Of a stretch of DNA of 34,423 nucleotides, positions 1 to 10,293 are shown one piece after another; position 1 is the first letter of the stretch; each line of letters starts with the position of its first letter. A program made the translations under genes and the position numbers. The stretch comes from Chara braunii. Lineage: Eukaryota; Streptophyta; Charophyceae; Charales; Characeae. The notes under the pieces were generated by a model. It made no database searches. It was not told where the DNA came from and saw nothing but the letters and a program-made list of their open reading frames with translations. The stretch covers positions 398,541 through 432,963 of the forward strand of contig BFEA01000660.1 in assembly GCA_003427395.1 (NCBI GenBank), written 5' to 3'.

Positions 1-250
1 CCGAGCCACTCCAAGCACCCATACCGACCGAGGTACTCCAAACACCTACGGACCGAGCCACTCCAAGCACCTATCGACTGAGCATCTTCAAGCTCCTACC
101 GAACGAGCCACTCGAAGCACCTATACCGACCGAGCCACTCCAAGCACCGATTCCGACCGAGGCTCTGCAAGCACAGGCCGACAGAGCTACTCTAAGCACC
201 TACCAACCAAGCCACTCCAAGCACCTTTGCACGAGCCACTCCAAATACCG
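1..250. repeat. 25-27 bp minisatellite, about 10 units
   Basis: About ten imperfect units of the form CCGAGCCACTCCAAGCACC plus a variable spacer run from the window start. Units differ by point changes and small indels, such as CACTCCAA versus TACTCCAA or CACTCGAA. The array is cut by the window edge, so its full length is unknown. No coding potential is visible. Confidence 0.9.
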
Positions 251-272
251 ATAGATAGATAGATAGATAGAT

Positions 273-356
<84 letters not shown>

Positions 357-374
357 CAGAGAGAGAGAGAGAGC
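251..374. repeat. (GATA)n then (GA)n microsatellite
   Basis: GATA units run to about 319, with one GATAA interruption, and then pass into GA repeats with a few AAAG and CAG interruptions. CT-rich low-complexity DNA follows at about 480-600 after a short unique stretch. Confidence 0.95.
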
Positions 375-479
375 AAGTAAATATTATTTTATTTTCTTTT
401 AATAAAATGGAGATGGATTGTACTTTGTGGTTATTGTGCCTTCATGATTTTGCACACTGTTTGTGACTTGAATTGTGTT

Positions 480-670
480 CTTCTTTCTTTGTTCTTCACA
501 TTCTTCTTTTCTCTCTCCTCTGTCTCTCTCTATCTATCTCCCTATCTCTCTCCCTCCTCTCTCCCTCTGTCTCTCTCTCTTTCTCTCTCTGTTTCTCTGT
601 ATCTCTATGCATGTTCCGTTTCTTGAATTCGTTATAGTGCTAAAATTTAGAAGTTGGTTTGGGCCTAACT

Positions 671-711
<41 letters not shown>
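480..711. repeat. CT-rich low-complexity DNA and 39-base poly-T
   Basis: CT/TCTATC-rich sequence fills about 490-605, and a run of 39 T occupies 673-711. Short ORFs here encode only serine/leucine/phenylalanine low-complexity peptides, so I do not call them genes. Confidence 0.85.
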
Positions 712-765
712 CCCGGGCATTGCCCGCACCGCCCGCACCGCCCGCACCGCGGGTGCTTAGCTAGT
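712..765 (+). mobile_element. possible Helitron-like 3' terminus
   Basis: Three GCCCGCACC units lead into a small hairpin (GCACC-GCG-GGTGC), which is followed four bases later by CTAG and then T. Helitron 3' ends typically carry a GC-rich hairpin just before a CTRR terminus, often CTAG, with T as the next host base. The 5' TC end was not identified and the hairpin is short, so this is suggestive only. Confidence 0.3.
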
Positions 766-771
766 ATATAT

Positions 772-1043
772 AAACTAGGCTACCAGAGTGGCCCGAGTCC
801 ACTTGCACGTCCGGGCAAAAAAGAAATAAAAAAATAAAAAAATAAAAGTTATTTTTTATTTAAAACTTTATTTTAAATTTGGTAAAGAATTTCGATGTGA
901 CCCTGAGGCAAAAGTTGTTCGGATTTTTTGGAGTTTTGTTTTTTCTTTTTTTATGGCTGGGAACTTTCCTGGTCCTTGAACGGCCGGGCCGCCCGGGAAA
1001 ATAGGGTGACCCGGGCGGCCCGGCTGGTAGCCTAGTATATAAA
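772..1043. repeat. inverted-repeat unit with ACTAGGCTACCAG ends
   Basis: The left end carries ACTAGGCTACCAG and the right end its reverse complement CTGGTAGCCTAGT. The arms then continue into GC-rich sequence. The interior is AT-rich. This may be a foldback element or two oppositely oriented ends of one dispersed repeat. No target-site duplication is obvious. Confidence 0.5.
983..1024. repeat. 15 bp GC-only perfect hairpin
   Basis: The arm at 983-997 (GCCGGGCCGCCCGGG) pairs perfectly with 1010-1024, leaving a 12-base loop at 998-1009. It sits inside AT-rich DNA and forms the right part of the inverted-repeat unit. Its strength would allow a stable cruciform or RNA hairpin. Confidence 0.8.
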
Positions 1044-1126
1044 ACAAAAATAAAAAAGTCTAAAAAACAGAAAAAAAAAAAAAAAGGGCATGAAAAACCG
1101 CTAAACGTGGGGTACGTTTCCCATAG

Positions 1127-1497
1127 TAGAGTGGCAAAAATCAAGAACGAGACAAATGGACGCGGCATTTATTTCATCGCCTATTAATTTTTTAACAATG
1201 TTTAATTTTTTTTCATCAAAAGATCACGACCAAATCTACAGTGCCCCCAATTTTCAGAGCTTTCAAGGCATTTTTCTGAGCGCGAAAAATCACAAAAGTT
1301 AGGGGACTTTTTCCGTTGGCCCACATGTTGTAGAGTGGCAAAAATGGGCGAGGCATTTATTTAATGGTCTTTTTGTTCCATTTTTCTGATATTTTTCCCG
1401 GAAAGATCACGACCTAATCTACACGATCTCATTTTTTTCAGGTTTTTTCTTAATTTTTCTGGGCGCAAAAAATTGCCGAAGTTAGCGCTTGAAAATT
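1127..1497 (+). repeat. diverged tandem direct repeat, period about 204 bp
   Basis: TAGAGTGGCAAAAAT starts at 1127 and again at 1331. After each come GGCATTTATTT, AAGATCACGACC.AATCTACA, a T-rich stretch and GGGCGC/GAGCGC AAAAA in the same order. The copies are clearly related but diverged, with indels. Nothing in them looks coding. Confidence 0.75.
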
Positions 1498-1609
1498 CCA
1501 GGACTGAACCCGCCTGCACCTGCCGATTGGCACCCCCCCCTTAAATCCCGCTCCTAACTCACCAGATTGCCATTTTTGGGTGTCGGGTAGAGTGGTCGTT
1601 TAAATCGAC

Positions 1610-3113
1610 AAAAAAGCATCAGTGACTGCCGCACCTGCCATAGCAAACCATCCCCAAACCCAACCTATACTGGACCTCAATCCTGTAGGCCTGGTGCCGA
1701 TTATGCCCAGCAAACATAGCTCACTGAACAACAAGGAAGAAGTGCTTAACCTCTCTTCTGCAAACCTTGGCTGAAAGATGAAAACCACCATCCCTGATCC
1801 CTCTCCTGTCTCTGCAGAAGATAAAAGATGGGTGGAAAAATGTGTTTGGCAGGCAAACCACCTATCATCGGAGGAGCGCAGAGGATGGATGATACAACAA
1901 GACATGCAACACCCAATGAAGGCCTGCCACTTCCTAGCAGACAACCTATCCCTCATTCAGCACAGTTTTCCTCAAACTTGGTTAGATCTATTAGAGCACC
2001 AGTACATGGCCCCAGCCAAGTTGAGAACCCGCTTGAGCCTCTCCTAAAATCTAGGAGGCTCTCGCGCCATAGACTAAAAAAATCGGCAGCAGGCGGCCTA
2101 AAAAAGGGTCCCACGGCCGATAGCTGGCATGTACTGGTGGTTTAGGGGAAAAGTTCTCTTGGAAATCAGGGGACTGAGGGCTACTAATCTCACAAACACC
2201 ACCTACCAGGGCCTGCTGCTTTGTGAAATGATTGGACACAACGAATTATCCTTCCAAGTTTATCTTCTATCCTATCTCGAACTACTATCTCAAGGAAATG
2301 GAGATCCTACACATAAACCTTCAAGAGAAAGTCCTTGAGACTTTTCTAATCAGAAAAGGGTGTCTCAAATCAGCCTGTGGTTAATCTTCAAACCAAAACT
2401 AAGCGTCATAGACCTGGAATTCAATCCCAAAGAATGGTTCTGGAAGCAGGGAAAACACAACAAGACCATACAAATCTCAGCATATGACGTGAAGTTCGGC
2501 TACAAACTTGCTTTGAAGACAATGTACCCTAATCTGGATATAGCTAATGGATGACGGTCCTCAATCTGGGTCCCACTGCACACTTCGATACCCCATGGAA
2601 AAAATGCATATTATCAAACCCACGACAATCATAGCATGCAATGGCTTATAGCATAGACAGGCCCTACCATCTTCCATTGGCTCAACAAGAAAAGGAAACA
2701 CCCCAACCCAAATAGCTCCGATCTCTGCAGATTGTGCACTAGTAACATCCTAGACGATGCCTGTTCGCTTGGCCCGAAGCCTCATGGGTCTGGAATAAGG
2801 TTGAGGAACTCTAGGTATCCCTCTTCTCCTCACCACCCCCGAAAATCACTTGACTAACTATCCGACTCATCAACATCCCCCCCATCCTGAAGGGCGCAAG
2901 GAGATCTGGTTCCAACTACTCTGGAAGTTCTCTCTGGAGCATTTGAAACAAAGATGCACACAAACCATTGAGAAGACAGTGGTGGCAAGGGAAGAGGCGT
3001 CGACCCTACAGATCAGGATGGTCGAAGATCGGTGCCAGTGGCGCACAGTTAAACTTTCAGCTAAGTTGAGGCATGAGAAGTTTGAAGCCAGGCAAAGAGT
3101 CGAGATTGCGTAG
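1610..3113 (+). pseudogene. degenerate LINE ORF2 C-terminal region, copy A (zf-RVT)
   Basis: This is a decayed C-terminal part of a non-LTR retrotransposon reverse-transcriptase polyprotein. Translated segments in shifting frames are collinear with the minus-strand copy at 5,334-6,440. In order they read: KFIFYPISNYYLKEMEI near 2256; LSVIDLEFNPKEW and YDVKFGYKLAL around 2400-2515; MQWLIA with a stop after it near 2638; SSDLCRLCTSNI near 2718, the zinc-knuckle-like CxxC of the RT zinc-binding domain (zf-RVT); and a basic/acidic tail to 3113 (IWFQLLWKFSLEHL, then VVAREEASTLQIRMVEDR). The segment at 1778-1990 (WVEKCVWQANHLSSEERRGW) probably belongs to the connector upstream. The second half of the zinc motif is lost and several stops and frameshifts are present. 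A small inverted-repeat element interrupts it at 1991-2144. I see no RT catalytic core (YxDD), so the copy is 5'-truncated. It is not functional. Confidence 0.75.
1991..2144. mobile_element. MITE family A copy 1, nested in the LINE
   Basis: The left end TTAGAGCACCAGTACATGGC and the reverse complement of the right end, TAAACCACCAGTACATGCC, form terminal inverted repeats. They match the ends of the elements at 23,251 and 29,356. The right-end interior (AGCTATCGGCC) equals the left-end interior of the 29,356 copy. LINE-derived coding sequence flanks both sides, so the element inserted after the LINE did. The expected TTAA flank has decayed. Confidence 0.75.
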
Positions 3114-3312
3114 TACGGGGCAAAATTGCACGCATTGCAAACAGGTGGAAGAATTGGCACTGTAGAGGCCAACACTCAAACGTTCCACACAGGAGCAAGC
3201 GAAGGAGCCACAAATAGTATTCAGCTCACATTTCAGTTTCGCAATGCATCCAGCCAACCTTCCAAGGTTATCACATCTTGGACATTATTAGTTCTTGCTT
3301 CGGCACACGTGG

Positions 3313-3420
3313 TTAACAGGGACCCCCACTTTTCAGCCCCAGGTTAACATCCCCAACACTGAAAAGTGCATTTGGGGATTTTTCTTTTTTTTTAACCCTG
3401 AAAATTTAGGGCTCTGTTAA
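3313..3420. mobile_element. TTAA-flanked foldback element (family E)
   Basis: The sequence is bounded by TTAA on both sides with ends CAGGGACCCC and, reverse-complemented, CAGAGCCCTAAATTTTCAG. An inner inverted pair CACTTTTCAG/CTGAAAAGTG sits within the left half, around 3327-3369. At 108 bp with no coding capacity it fits a non-autonomous DNA element. The TTAA flank would suit a piggyBac-like mobiliser, while CAGRG ends also occur in hAT elements. Confidence 0.55.
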
Positions 3421-5080
3421 CGTCTTCTCTGCTTTGGATATGACCTTATGACGCTCTTAGCCAAGGTCGAGAGTGAGAGGAATGACAGGGACCGGCAATC
3501 CAACAGTCAATCCTTCTAGATGAAGCAATCAATGTTGGTCACACGTCCTTGGCTGAGATGGAAGGCAGTGTCGAGTAGGTACATCTTGTATTCGGTTTCC
3601 ATTCTGGCCAAACAACAATTGGAACATCCAATTGTTTCGGTGGAACGAGTGTGGCGGAAGCAAGGGCATCCACATTCCATGGACGGATGATCCGCCGGTG
3701 AGGTGGAAGAGTGGTATGAAAAATGGTTGCACGGGTGCCTGATGGGAATGCAGAAGATGCAGCGGAGGAGGTGGATGATGAGGATGGTAATGGCCCCATG
3801 CTTCGAACCTGGTTGAGGAACAGCGAGGAGGATGAATGGGAAGACAAAGAGGAAGAGATCACTCTCCTCGGCTCCTTGTGGAGAATGGCATTTGAGCACC
3901 AAGCCAGGCGCACATAGGGTGCGTGAGTTGCAGAGGAAGTCAGACCTCAAAGAGCCCGAACCGGCAGTCAGGTACACGATAGAGGGCCGAGAAGATGCAT
4001 TGAAGGCACCTACCTGGCTATGGTGGGCACCATCTTCATCACCTTGTTAGGCGCTGCATCTGGAAGGCCCCAGTTGGGGTCGCACTGCATCAAGAAGGCT
4101 TCAAGGCAGAGTCAGGCAAGGTGGCCTGAACAGCAGCGGGCATAGCTGCTTTGAGTTGTCTTTTACACAGCGGGGCAAGGCCCTACTAGTCCGCCATAGC
4201 CTTGGCCTACATGAAGAGGAAGGAGAAGGATGGCCATGGCTATGGTGGACCTCATGTTGTGCCTGCAGTAGAAGAGGGATTCGGACATTGATGCTGGTTT
4301 GTCAATTCATCATCATTATTATTATTTCCGGTTTGAACTTTGAATAAAGAAGGGAGGAGAAAAGGAGGAGGGATTGGTTGGCGAGAGGAAGGGAATTATC
4401 ACTGGTCTTTGCTGGTGTACATCTTCTTCTTCCTCTTCTTCTTTTTTCTCTCTCTCTCCACTCAAGCTTATTCATTTCTTTGTGCAATTGGTCGGCATTG
4501 TGCTTTCTCCAAGTTTCTCATGAATTTGTACTTCGAAATTGGCCAGGATCATAACAGTTTTATCATTTGAACTTTGACATAACATGTGGGGGGGGAAAAA
4601 ACAGCAGTGCACATGAAGCGCACATGCGCTGGTGTCATGGTTATGCCAGCTTGCACCCATGCACAACGAATGTCAGAGTCGTGCAGTGCATAACGCATAG
4701 CGAAGCAATGCGCATGGTGCACGGTGATGACCAAGCATGACCAGGTGGTACATGGCGCACGGCGCACCACATTGGTGCACGGTAAGTATGAATTAAATGT
4801 ATGATAGCTCTGTGCCACACATGAACCTGGGGGCACAAAGCACATTGGAATGCATTCTGCTGAAGACAACCCCACATTGGACAGGGTGCGTCGTCAACAT
4901 TTGTGCAAAAACAACAATTTGTCACAAACATCTGGCTTGACTATTCACTCACCTTGGGTGCAACTACCATTTCTTGCACATGCTGCTTGTTGCGATGCTT
5001 CCACCTGCAAAGGAGGGGGAATTCTTTTTTTTTTTTTCATAAACAGGTCCTTATGGTCCTGGCTCCATATCCATTCTGGG
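3421..5080. other. region without a supported gene
   Basis: One acidic peptide is readable on the plus strand at 3723-3917 (DDEDGNGP, EEDEWEDKEEE). An overlapping 153-codon frame runs on the minus strand at 3516-3977. Neither carries a domain I recognise, and both are short for this composition. A GCAC/GCGCA-rich stretch lies at 4600-4800. Pyrimidine-rich DNA lies at 4420-4460 and a T-run at 5026-5037. Unique non-coding DNA or a decayed element is the most likely reading. Confidence 0.5.
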
Positions 5081-5084
5081 AAGC

Positions 5085-5195
5085 GTCAGTCCCGTTCCTT
5101 TCCACCGGCAAGTACATGGTGAACACTCTCAGGCTTCTTTCCGTCAGTCCGGTTCCTTTACACCGGAACACTCTCATGCTTCCTTCCGTCTGGCC
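5085..5195 (+). repeat. short tandem repeat, period about 52 bp
   Basis: CGTCAGTCCCGTTCCTTTCC at about 5090 recurs as CGTCAGTCCGGTTCCTTTAC at about 5142. Each copy is followed by CACCGG and then AACACTCTCA. Two and a part copies are visible, with small indels. Confidence 0.65.
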
Positions 5196-5333
5196 GAAGG
5201 ACCCTGACCAGCATTGATTGCTCCAGAGTCGGAGAATTGACTGTCAGCTTGCCCTACCACTTTTCCTCTCAGAATCTACTGTGACTCTATCAGATGATTC
5301 GTGTACTGCAAGAAAAGAAGAGAGTTGTCTATA

Positions 5334-6440
5334 TTATTGAGAGTGTAATCTCAGTTTGCCCATCACTGGGTCATCGTCCTTGCTGGATGGGCTGTGCCAT
5401 TTCTTCCAAATCAATCTGTTATCTGCCACAGTTGCAATCTTTCCCTGTAGAAGCCAGTTTCTCACGAAAGACTGTCTCTTGATGGCTACTCTTTCTGGTC
5501 TGACTTTAGTTGTTGATGTCGCCTCCCTCCATCTGGATTGAATCTCAGTTGCCGCTATTTCCAGCAGTAGAACCACATTTCTTCCCTTGCCACCTCAGTA
5601 CCCTGGATAGTCCTGGTACACCTTTTCGAGATTACCCATAGAGCCAGCTTTCCTGAGCAGGTGGAACGAGACTTCTTTGCCACCTTCGAGATTGTTAGTA
5701 TTGTCAGATAGAAGCAGGATGTTCAGAGGAGTTGTGGACGGGGGGGATGATGAGAAGAGGATGGACCATAGGTCGTGCACCTTTTCCATATCCATGCTGC
5801 TTCAGTGCAACACAGGAGGCAGTGGGGAATATCTTCCGGGATGTTGTCTGTGCACAACCTGCATGATTCGGAGCTGTCAGGGTGCGTATATTTCCTCCTC
5901 TTGTGGAGCCATTCATTGACTGGCAGAGATGCATGTGCTACGAGCCACTGCATGCTACGGATCCTAACCGGTCTAATGGACAGGTACTTTATCCAAGATA
6001 TGGAAATGGGGTACGTGGGGTCTAGATTTAGGATCTCCCTCCATTTTCCTTTGAGTCTGGGGTCCGGGTCTGTGGTCTGTAAACCCAAGTCGTAACCGAA
6101 TTTAACATCATATTCAAATATCGTTCTCGTTCTTCCGGACTCTGCCTCCAAACCCACTCTTTCGGGTCAAATTCAAGGTCTGAAATGCTGAGATCCGGTT
6201 GGAAGATTTTCCAGGGCTTGGCCTTTGAGACCCTCACTTTTCTCAGTTGGAAGGCTTCTAGTATGTCGCACTGGGGTTCTTTGTTCCGGATTTCCAGCTC
6301 TTGTAGGCTGTGATTAGCAATGGGGTATGAGCAGAATTTCGATAAGTATCTGAGTGGATCGATTCGAGAGACAAAACGGTATGCTCTAGTACGCTGGGCT
6401 TGGGAGATGTGTATGCCCCAATCCCCAGACTTCAACGAAA
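5334..6440 (-). pseudogene. degenerate LINE ORF2 C-terminal region, copy B (zf-RVT)
   Basis: Minus-strand frames give the same domain order as copy A. From the right they read KFCSYPIANHSLQELEI, then LSISDLEFDPKEWVWRQ, and after a frame change FEYDVKFGYDLGL. Next come MQWLVAHASLPVNEWLHKRR, SSESCRLCTDNIPED and IPHCLLCCTEAAWIW. The last two give CxxC plus HC..C, the full zinc-binding signature of the zf-RVT domain found at the C-terminus of many plant-type LINEs. A longest open stretch of 144 codons spans 5723-6157, and further frames continue to 5334 (REATSTTKVRPERVAIKRQ). At least two frameshifts and several stops separate the pieces. The RT core is absent, so it is another 5'-truncated relic. 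It is better preserved over the zinc domain than copy A. Confidence 0.8.
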
Positions 6441-7550
6441 AATCCTCCCTTAGGAGGGAGAGCCACTATATTGGAATGCTCTTCTGAATCAACATCAGGC
6501 TTTTCAGTAAGGCAGTGGCAGCCTTTTAAAACATTTTGGACTTAAAAGCCATCCGACACTAAAATAAAGAAGCTGCAGGCCGAAGTAACAGGAAGTGACT
6601 ACAACGGCAGCTGGTAATTATTTTCTCAAGGTTGTCAATTTTGACATAGAGGCTAGGAGAATGATGGAGTACAAAAGTGAGAGAGTGTTGGACGCTTCGC
6701 TACCTGAGTAGCACGGGCAGAAGGGCAGTGAATACACTGACGTGAGGGCGTGGTGAACATACAATCACATCCTCTGAGATGTAAAGCCCAGTGGACTTCT
6801 CGTTTTCTGAAAAGATAAAGTCCTTAGGGACATGCATTCAACCAGAACGATACAGGGAAAACTACAATGCTCCCCATGCAACCAGGACAGTACACACCCA
6901 AAAAAAAAGGAAAAGAACGAAGAAAAATTATGATATCAGCGCCCATCCCAGTGGTCTGGAATGTCTGAAAGGACGGTGGGGTATAAGCCTAAGAACCAAA
7001 AAAGAATCAAGGACATCTGAAAAATATGCATGTTATACAGGACTCCAACACAAATAGCTATTGCCTGAGGGTTATCTCCAAACTCGTATTAAACTGGAGG
7101 TGAAAATCACTGAAAAATAAAAACGAAATACATTTCTTATTCCAGGGTTCCGGACAAAAAACAAAGCCTGCACATCCAGCTGGATATCAAGGTTCCCGAC
7201 ATCTGGTAGCCTGGAAGATGACTCCCTTCCCACTTCCACAGTACAGCACCCCTCTTTGGGAAATCCATTAAAACTGGAACAATAAAGAGAAGATTCCCAT
7301 CGCAAAACAAAAAAAAAAAGAAAACAGTACAGCACCCCCATGACGCATTTATCCAAAGGCGCCTTTCACAGACCTATCCACCGAAAAAAGTCTGCAGAGT
7401 CAGACACAATGTAGGGATTGCACTTGTAAGCGAGGCGACATGCATTAAAGGCACACAGTCGGCTCGCTGTACCACAATGACGTCATTTGGCTCTGCAGAC
7501 CGCTCGCCAGGAGGAGGCTCATTCTAGTCTTGGCAGTCTCTGCCAGGCCC
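6441..7550. other. region without a supported gene
   Basis: Sequence of mixed composition with an A-run at 6900-6908. One plus-strand frame (6791-7057) and one minus-strand frame (7072-7356) are open but look random. I find no repeat pairs, tRNA or recognisable domain here. Confidence 0.4.
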
Positions 7551-7826
7551 TTATGGCCCTAATGACTCGAAGAGCTCTGGCAAGTTTTCTGGAGAAGGAT
7601 CCATCAAATAATCGGAGGGCTCGTCATCGTCATTTGGAGGAAGGGGAAACGATTGGGTAGAAGTTGGGAAGTCCGATACAGCGAGTGGAAGCTGATCAGC
7701 CGCACTTGTAACCAGGGCGGCTGCTAGTTGTGCAAATCTGATACACAGGCAGGCCGCCAGAACTGCAAGAAGTCCAGAGGAGACAGACCTGCAACGTACT
7801 GTCACCAGGGACCAGCCGCAATGCAA
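7551..7826 (-). CDS. unrecognised 91-codon ORF, acidic proline-rich C-terminus
   Basis: A minus-strand frame ends in an acidic, proline- and serine-rich segment (PLPPNDDDEPSDYLMDPSPE followed by NLPELFESLGP). This resembles real protein more than most frames in the window. The N-terminal half is hydrophobic and cysteine-containing, with no recognisable family. It lies downstream, in minus-strand sense, of a possible LINE remnant at 8273-8599 and could be part of the same decayed element or a 3' exon. I have no firm evidence that it is expressed. Confidence 0.15.
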   Translation of the reverse strand: MHCGWSLVTVRCRSVSSGLLAVLAACLCIRFAQLAAALVTSAADQLPLAVSDFPTSTQSFPLPPNDDDEPSDYLMDPSPENLPELFESLGP

Positions 7827-8272
7827 AAAGGAGTCACACGGTATACAAAATTCCGAACAAACTCCCGATTACACCAAGTCACAAGCCTAGCAAAACAGGA
7901 ACATGGCGAAAAATTCCTCAACCGGTTTCTGTTGTCCACCAGCAACTCATCAGGAGGTGGTACTGAGAGCTTCTGTTCCGAAGACTTGAATGCACTGTTT
8001 GTGACTCAGGTGTATTTGGAGCGCCAACACCGTTTCCTGACGTTGCAAGCATGGCGGCCAAGCACTTATCTGCCACCGGGGGGTTCAATGATGAAACTGC
8101 CCATGTACAGACAAAGCTGCTGTCTGGAAACTGCAGTGGAGATGGAAACATTTGTGCCAAAGAGGCACCTGTGGCAGTCAATCTGACCATGATGCGAGGA
8201 TCTGGGTCCTCGGCAGGCCTAAGGGCCCTCTGTTGCACCTGTGCCCGCCCTAAGTGAGGCGGGCCTAACAAA

Positions 8273-8599
8273 TCACGAGAGGCCCTCGGCTGTCAATTTC
8301 GTATTTGGGGTCCAGGCAGTTTCGTCGCGCCAGTTGGTTGAGGAAAACACAGCCCGAGCAGCGAGACTTTCGACGGCCTTCCAGGCCTTTCCAAAATGAT
8401 GCAGGCCCTGGACGAGAATGGCAGCCTCATACACAGACAGTTGGGAGGCCCAACCGAATGAGGCCCAGTAGCTGCAAGGGAGGCGCAGCATCCTGGGGCC
8501 TACCGGAAGCTTCTGGGCCCAGGCCAGTCCAGCCAGGGTACCGAATGAGGCAGGTTCTTTCCATATAGCAAAGAGCTCGCTGCCTGGAGGGGCATTCAT
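8273..8599 (-). pseudogene. possible LINE reverse-transcriptase connector remnant
   Basis: This 108-codon minus-strand frame contains YEAAILVQGLHHFGKAWKAV and, later, VFSSTNWRDETAWTPN. That layout resembles the region between the RT thumb and the zf-RVT domain of plant-type LINEs (a small-residue/aliphatic helix, W, then a W-x-W-rich stretch). It stops at 8273. A different frame (7918-8271, RALRPAEDPDPRIMVRL) may continue it after a frameshift. No catalytic residues or zinc motif are present, and I could not align it with the two clear LINE copies, so the call is tentative. Chance openness in GC-rich DNA is the alternative. Confidence 0.25.
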
Positions 8600-8829
8600 G
8601 CACTTGCATGCCTAGCGGCAGCGTTGCTGGAGCAAAGGCTCACTGGCTGCGATAGGCGCTAAGAGGCAAGGCGTGGGCACATGCGGTTGTGTGAAGGAGG
8701 AGGGCGCTGCTGAGGGCAGCGCCATAGCCCAGCCATCATAGCTGGCGGGCTTGGACTACAGTGAGGCACAGGGGTGGTCTTCGGGCGTACAAACGGGAAG
8801 ACGTGGGAGAGAGACAAGGGAGAGAGAGA

Positions 8830-8877
<48 letters not shown>

Positions 8878-9642
8878 TGAGGGCACATACCTGGTATTGG
8901 CAATGGTCTGCATGGGCGACATCTTCAAGTACTTCGGAGGCTGCTGACGTCAACAGTTGCATTGTCAATTAGTAGGCTAGTAGTAGCTGTGTAGGGAGTA
9001 GGCTGGGCGCCGAGCGCCAAGAAGGGAGAAAGGGACTGGATACATATGTTGGTGGTGCCGAGAGCAAGCTCTCATTGACATTGATTTTCAGTGCTACGAT
9101 TCTCCATTGGTGTCATATTGGTGCAATGCTGCTTTCTGTTCACTGTGATACGATCTGGCTTTCAATGTGATTGTGCAATCTGAATATTGTCATCTCGCTT
9201 CTGCTCATTTTCCTTGCAATGACAAAGGAGAGAAAGAAGAAGCGGAGACTGTTGTAGGCAATGCAAGTGAGGGGGCCTGGCCCGAATACGTGCTTGCACG
9301 AGGGCCTTGAGCCCAGATGTACGGATCTATAGCTACTGTTCTGGTGCTGGGGGATCAGCACAAGAGAGTCAGTGAGGGAAGGAGGCGGCAAGTGATTAAC
9401 CATTCGCTCAGTGTGGGTGTGTGTCCTGTAAATCACTCATTACCACAGCCCCCATCGCATTTAGACATGTATTGACTTGTCATCATATTCGCTTCTGGTA
9501 AACTTCTTCGCCAATTTCGTGGTCGGATGTCGATCATGGTGCAAGATTACCTATGTTTGTATTGTCAAGGGACTGGTCACACACCTGCCCGCAGTTCGAG
9601 CACTTGGACATGTATTTCACTGTGCTCCCTTACAGGAGTGCA
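8600..9642. other. region without a supported gene; ATG/GAT microsatellite
   Basis: About 15 perfect ATG trinucleotides fill 8832-8877, next to GA-rich sequence at 8805-8830. They produce poly-Asp, poly-His or poly-Ser in three different frames, none convincing as protein. The remainder shows no repeats or domains I can identify. Confidence 0.7.
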
Positions 9643-10293
9643 CATCCATTGTCAGATCAAAGGTGTGGACGATGACGAAGAAGAAGAGGAAGAAGAGAGG
9701 GGTAGGGGAAGAAGGGGAGAGGAGAAGAAGACAGAGGCTAGCCCATCCCTCTATACACACCAGCACAACAAACTGGCACAAAGCCAAGGTGACAAACAAC
9801 GGCATACTCAATGCCTCAAATTGAATGGGTGTGGGGTTTTAGGGGGCTGCACACCTGCATATACATGACTTTTTCATCGACCACAAGAGTGCCCTAGCAG
9901 GACTGGTGATGAGCCTGCCCACAGCCAGATCCCAAGCCTCGAAAGATTGCTTAGACCGAGATATCCCATCCCTCTATACATCCATTGTCAGATCAAAGGT
10001 GTGGACGATGACGAAGAAGAAGAGGAAGAAGAGAGGGGTAGGGGAAGAAGGGGAGAGGAGAAGAAGACAGGCTAGCCCATCCCTCTATACACACCAGCAC
10101 AACAAACTGGCACAAAGCCAAGGTGACAAACAATGGCATACTCAATGCCTCAAATTGAAGGAGTGTGGGGTTTTAGGGGGCTGCACAGCCGCATATACAT
10201 GACTTCTTCATCAACCACAAGAGTGCCCTAGCAGGACTGGTGATGAGCCTGCCCACAGCCAGATCCCAAGCCTCGAAAGATTGCTTAGACCGA
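9643..10293 (+). repeat. recent tandem duplication, period 336 bp
   Basis: CATCCATTGTCAGATCAAAG at 9643 recurs at 9979. The next 315 or so bases match with roughly ten differences (for example CAACGGC versus CAATGGC, and CAGAGGCTAGCC versus CAGGCTAGCC). The copies end at 9959 and 10293. The 20-base junction carries CCCATCCCTCTATACA, which also occurs inside the unit at about 9742. That looks like a junction made through internal sequence. Peptides read across it are acidic/basic low complexity. Confidence 0.9.

Noticed and set aside
3516-4050. PIF/Harbinger-type nuclease remnant
   Set aside because: Open frames and an acidic stretch drew attention, but I could find no catalytic triad or conserved block.
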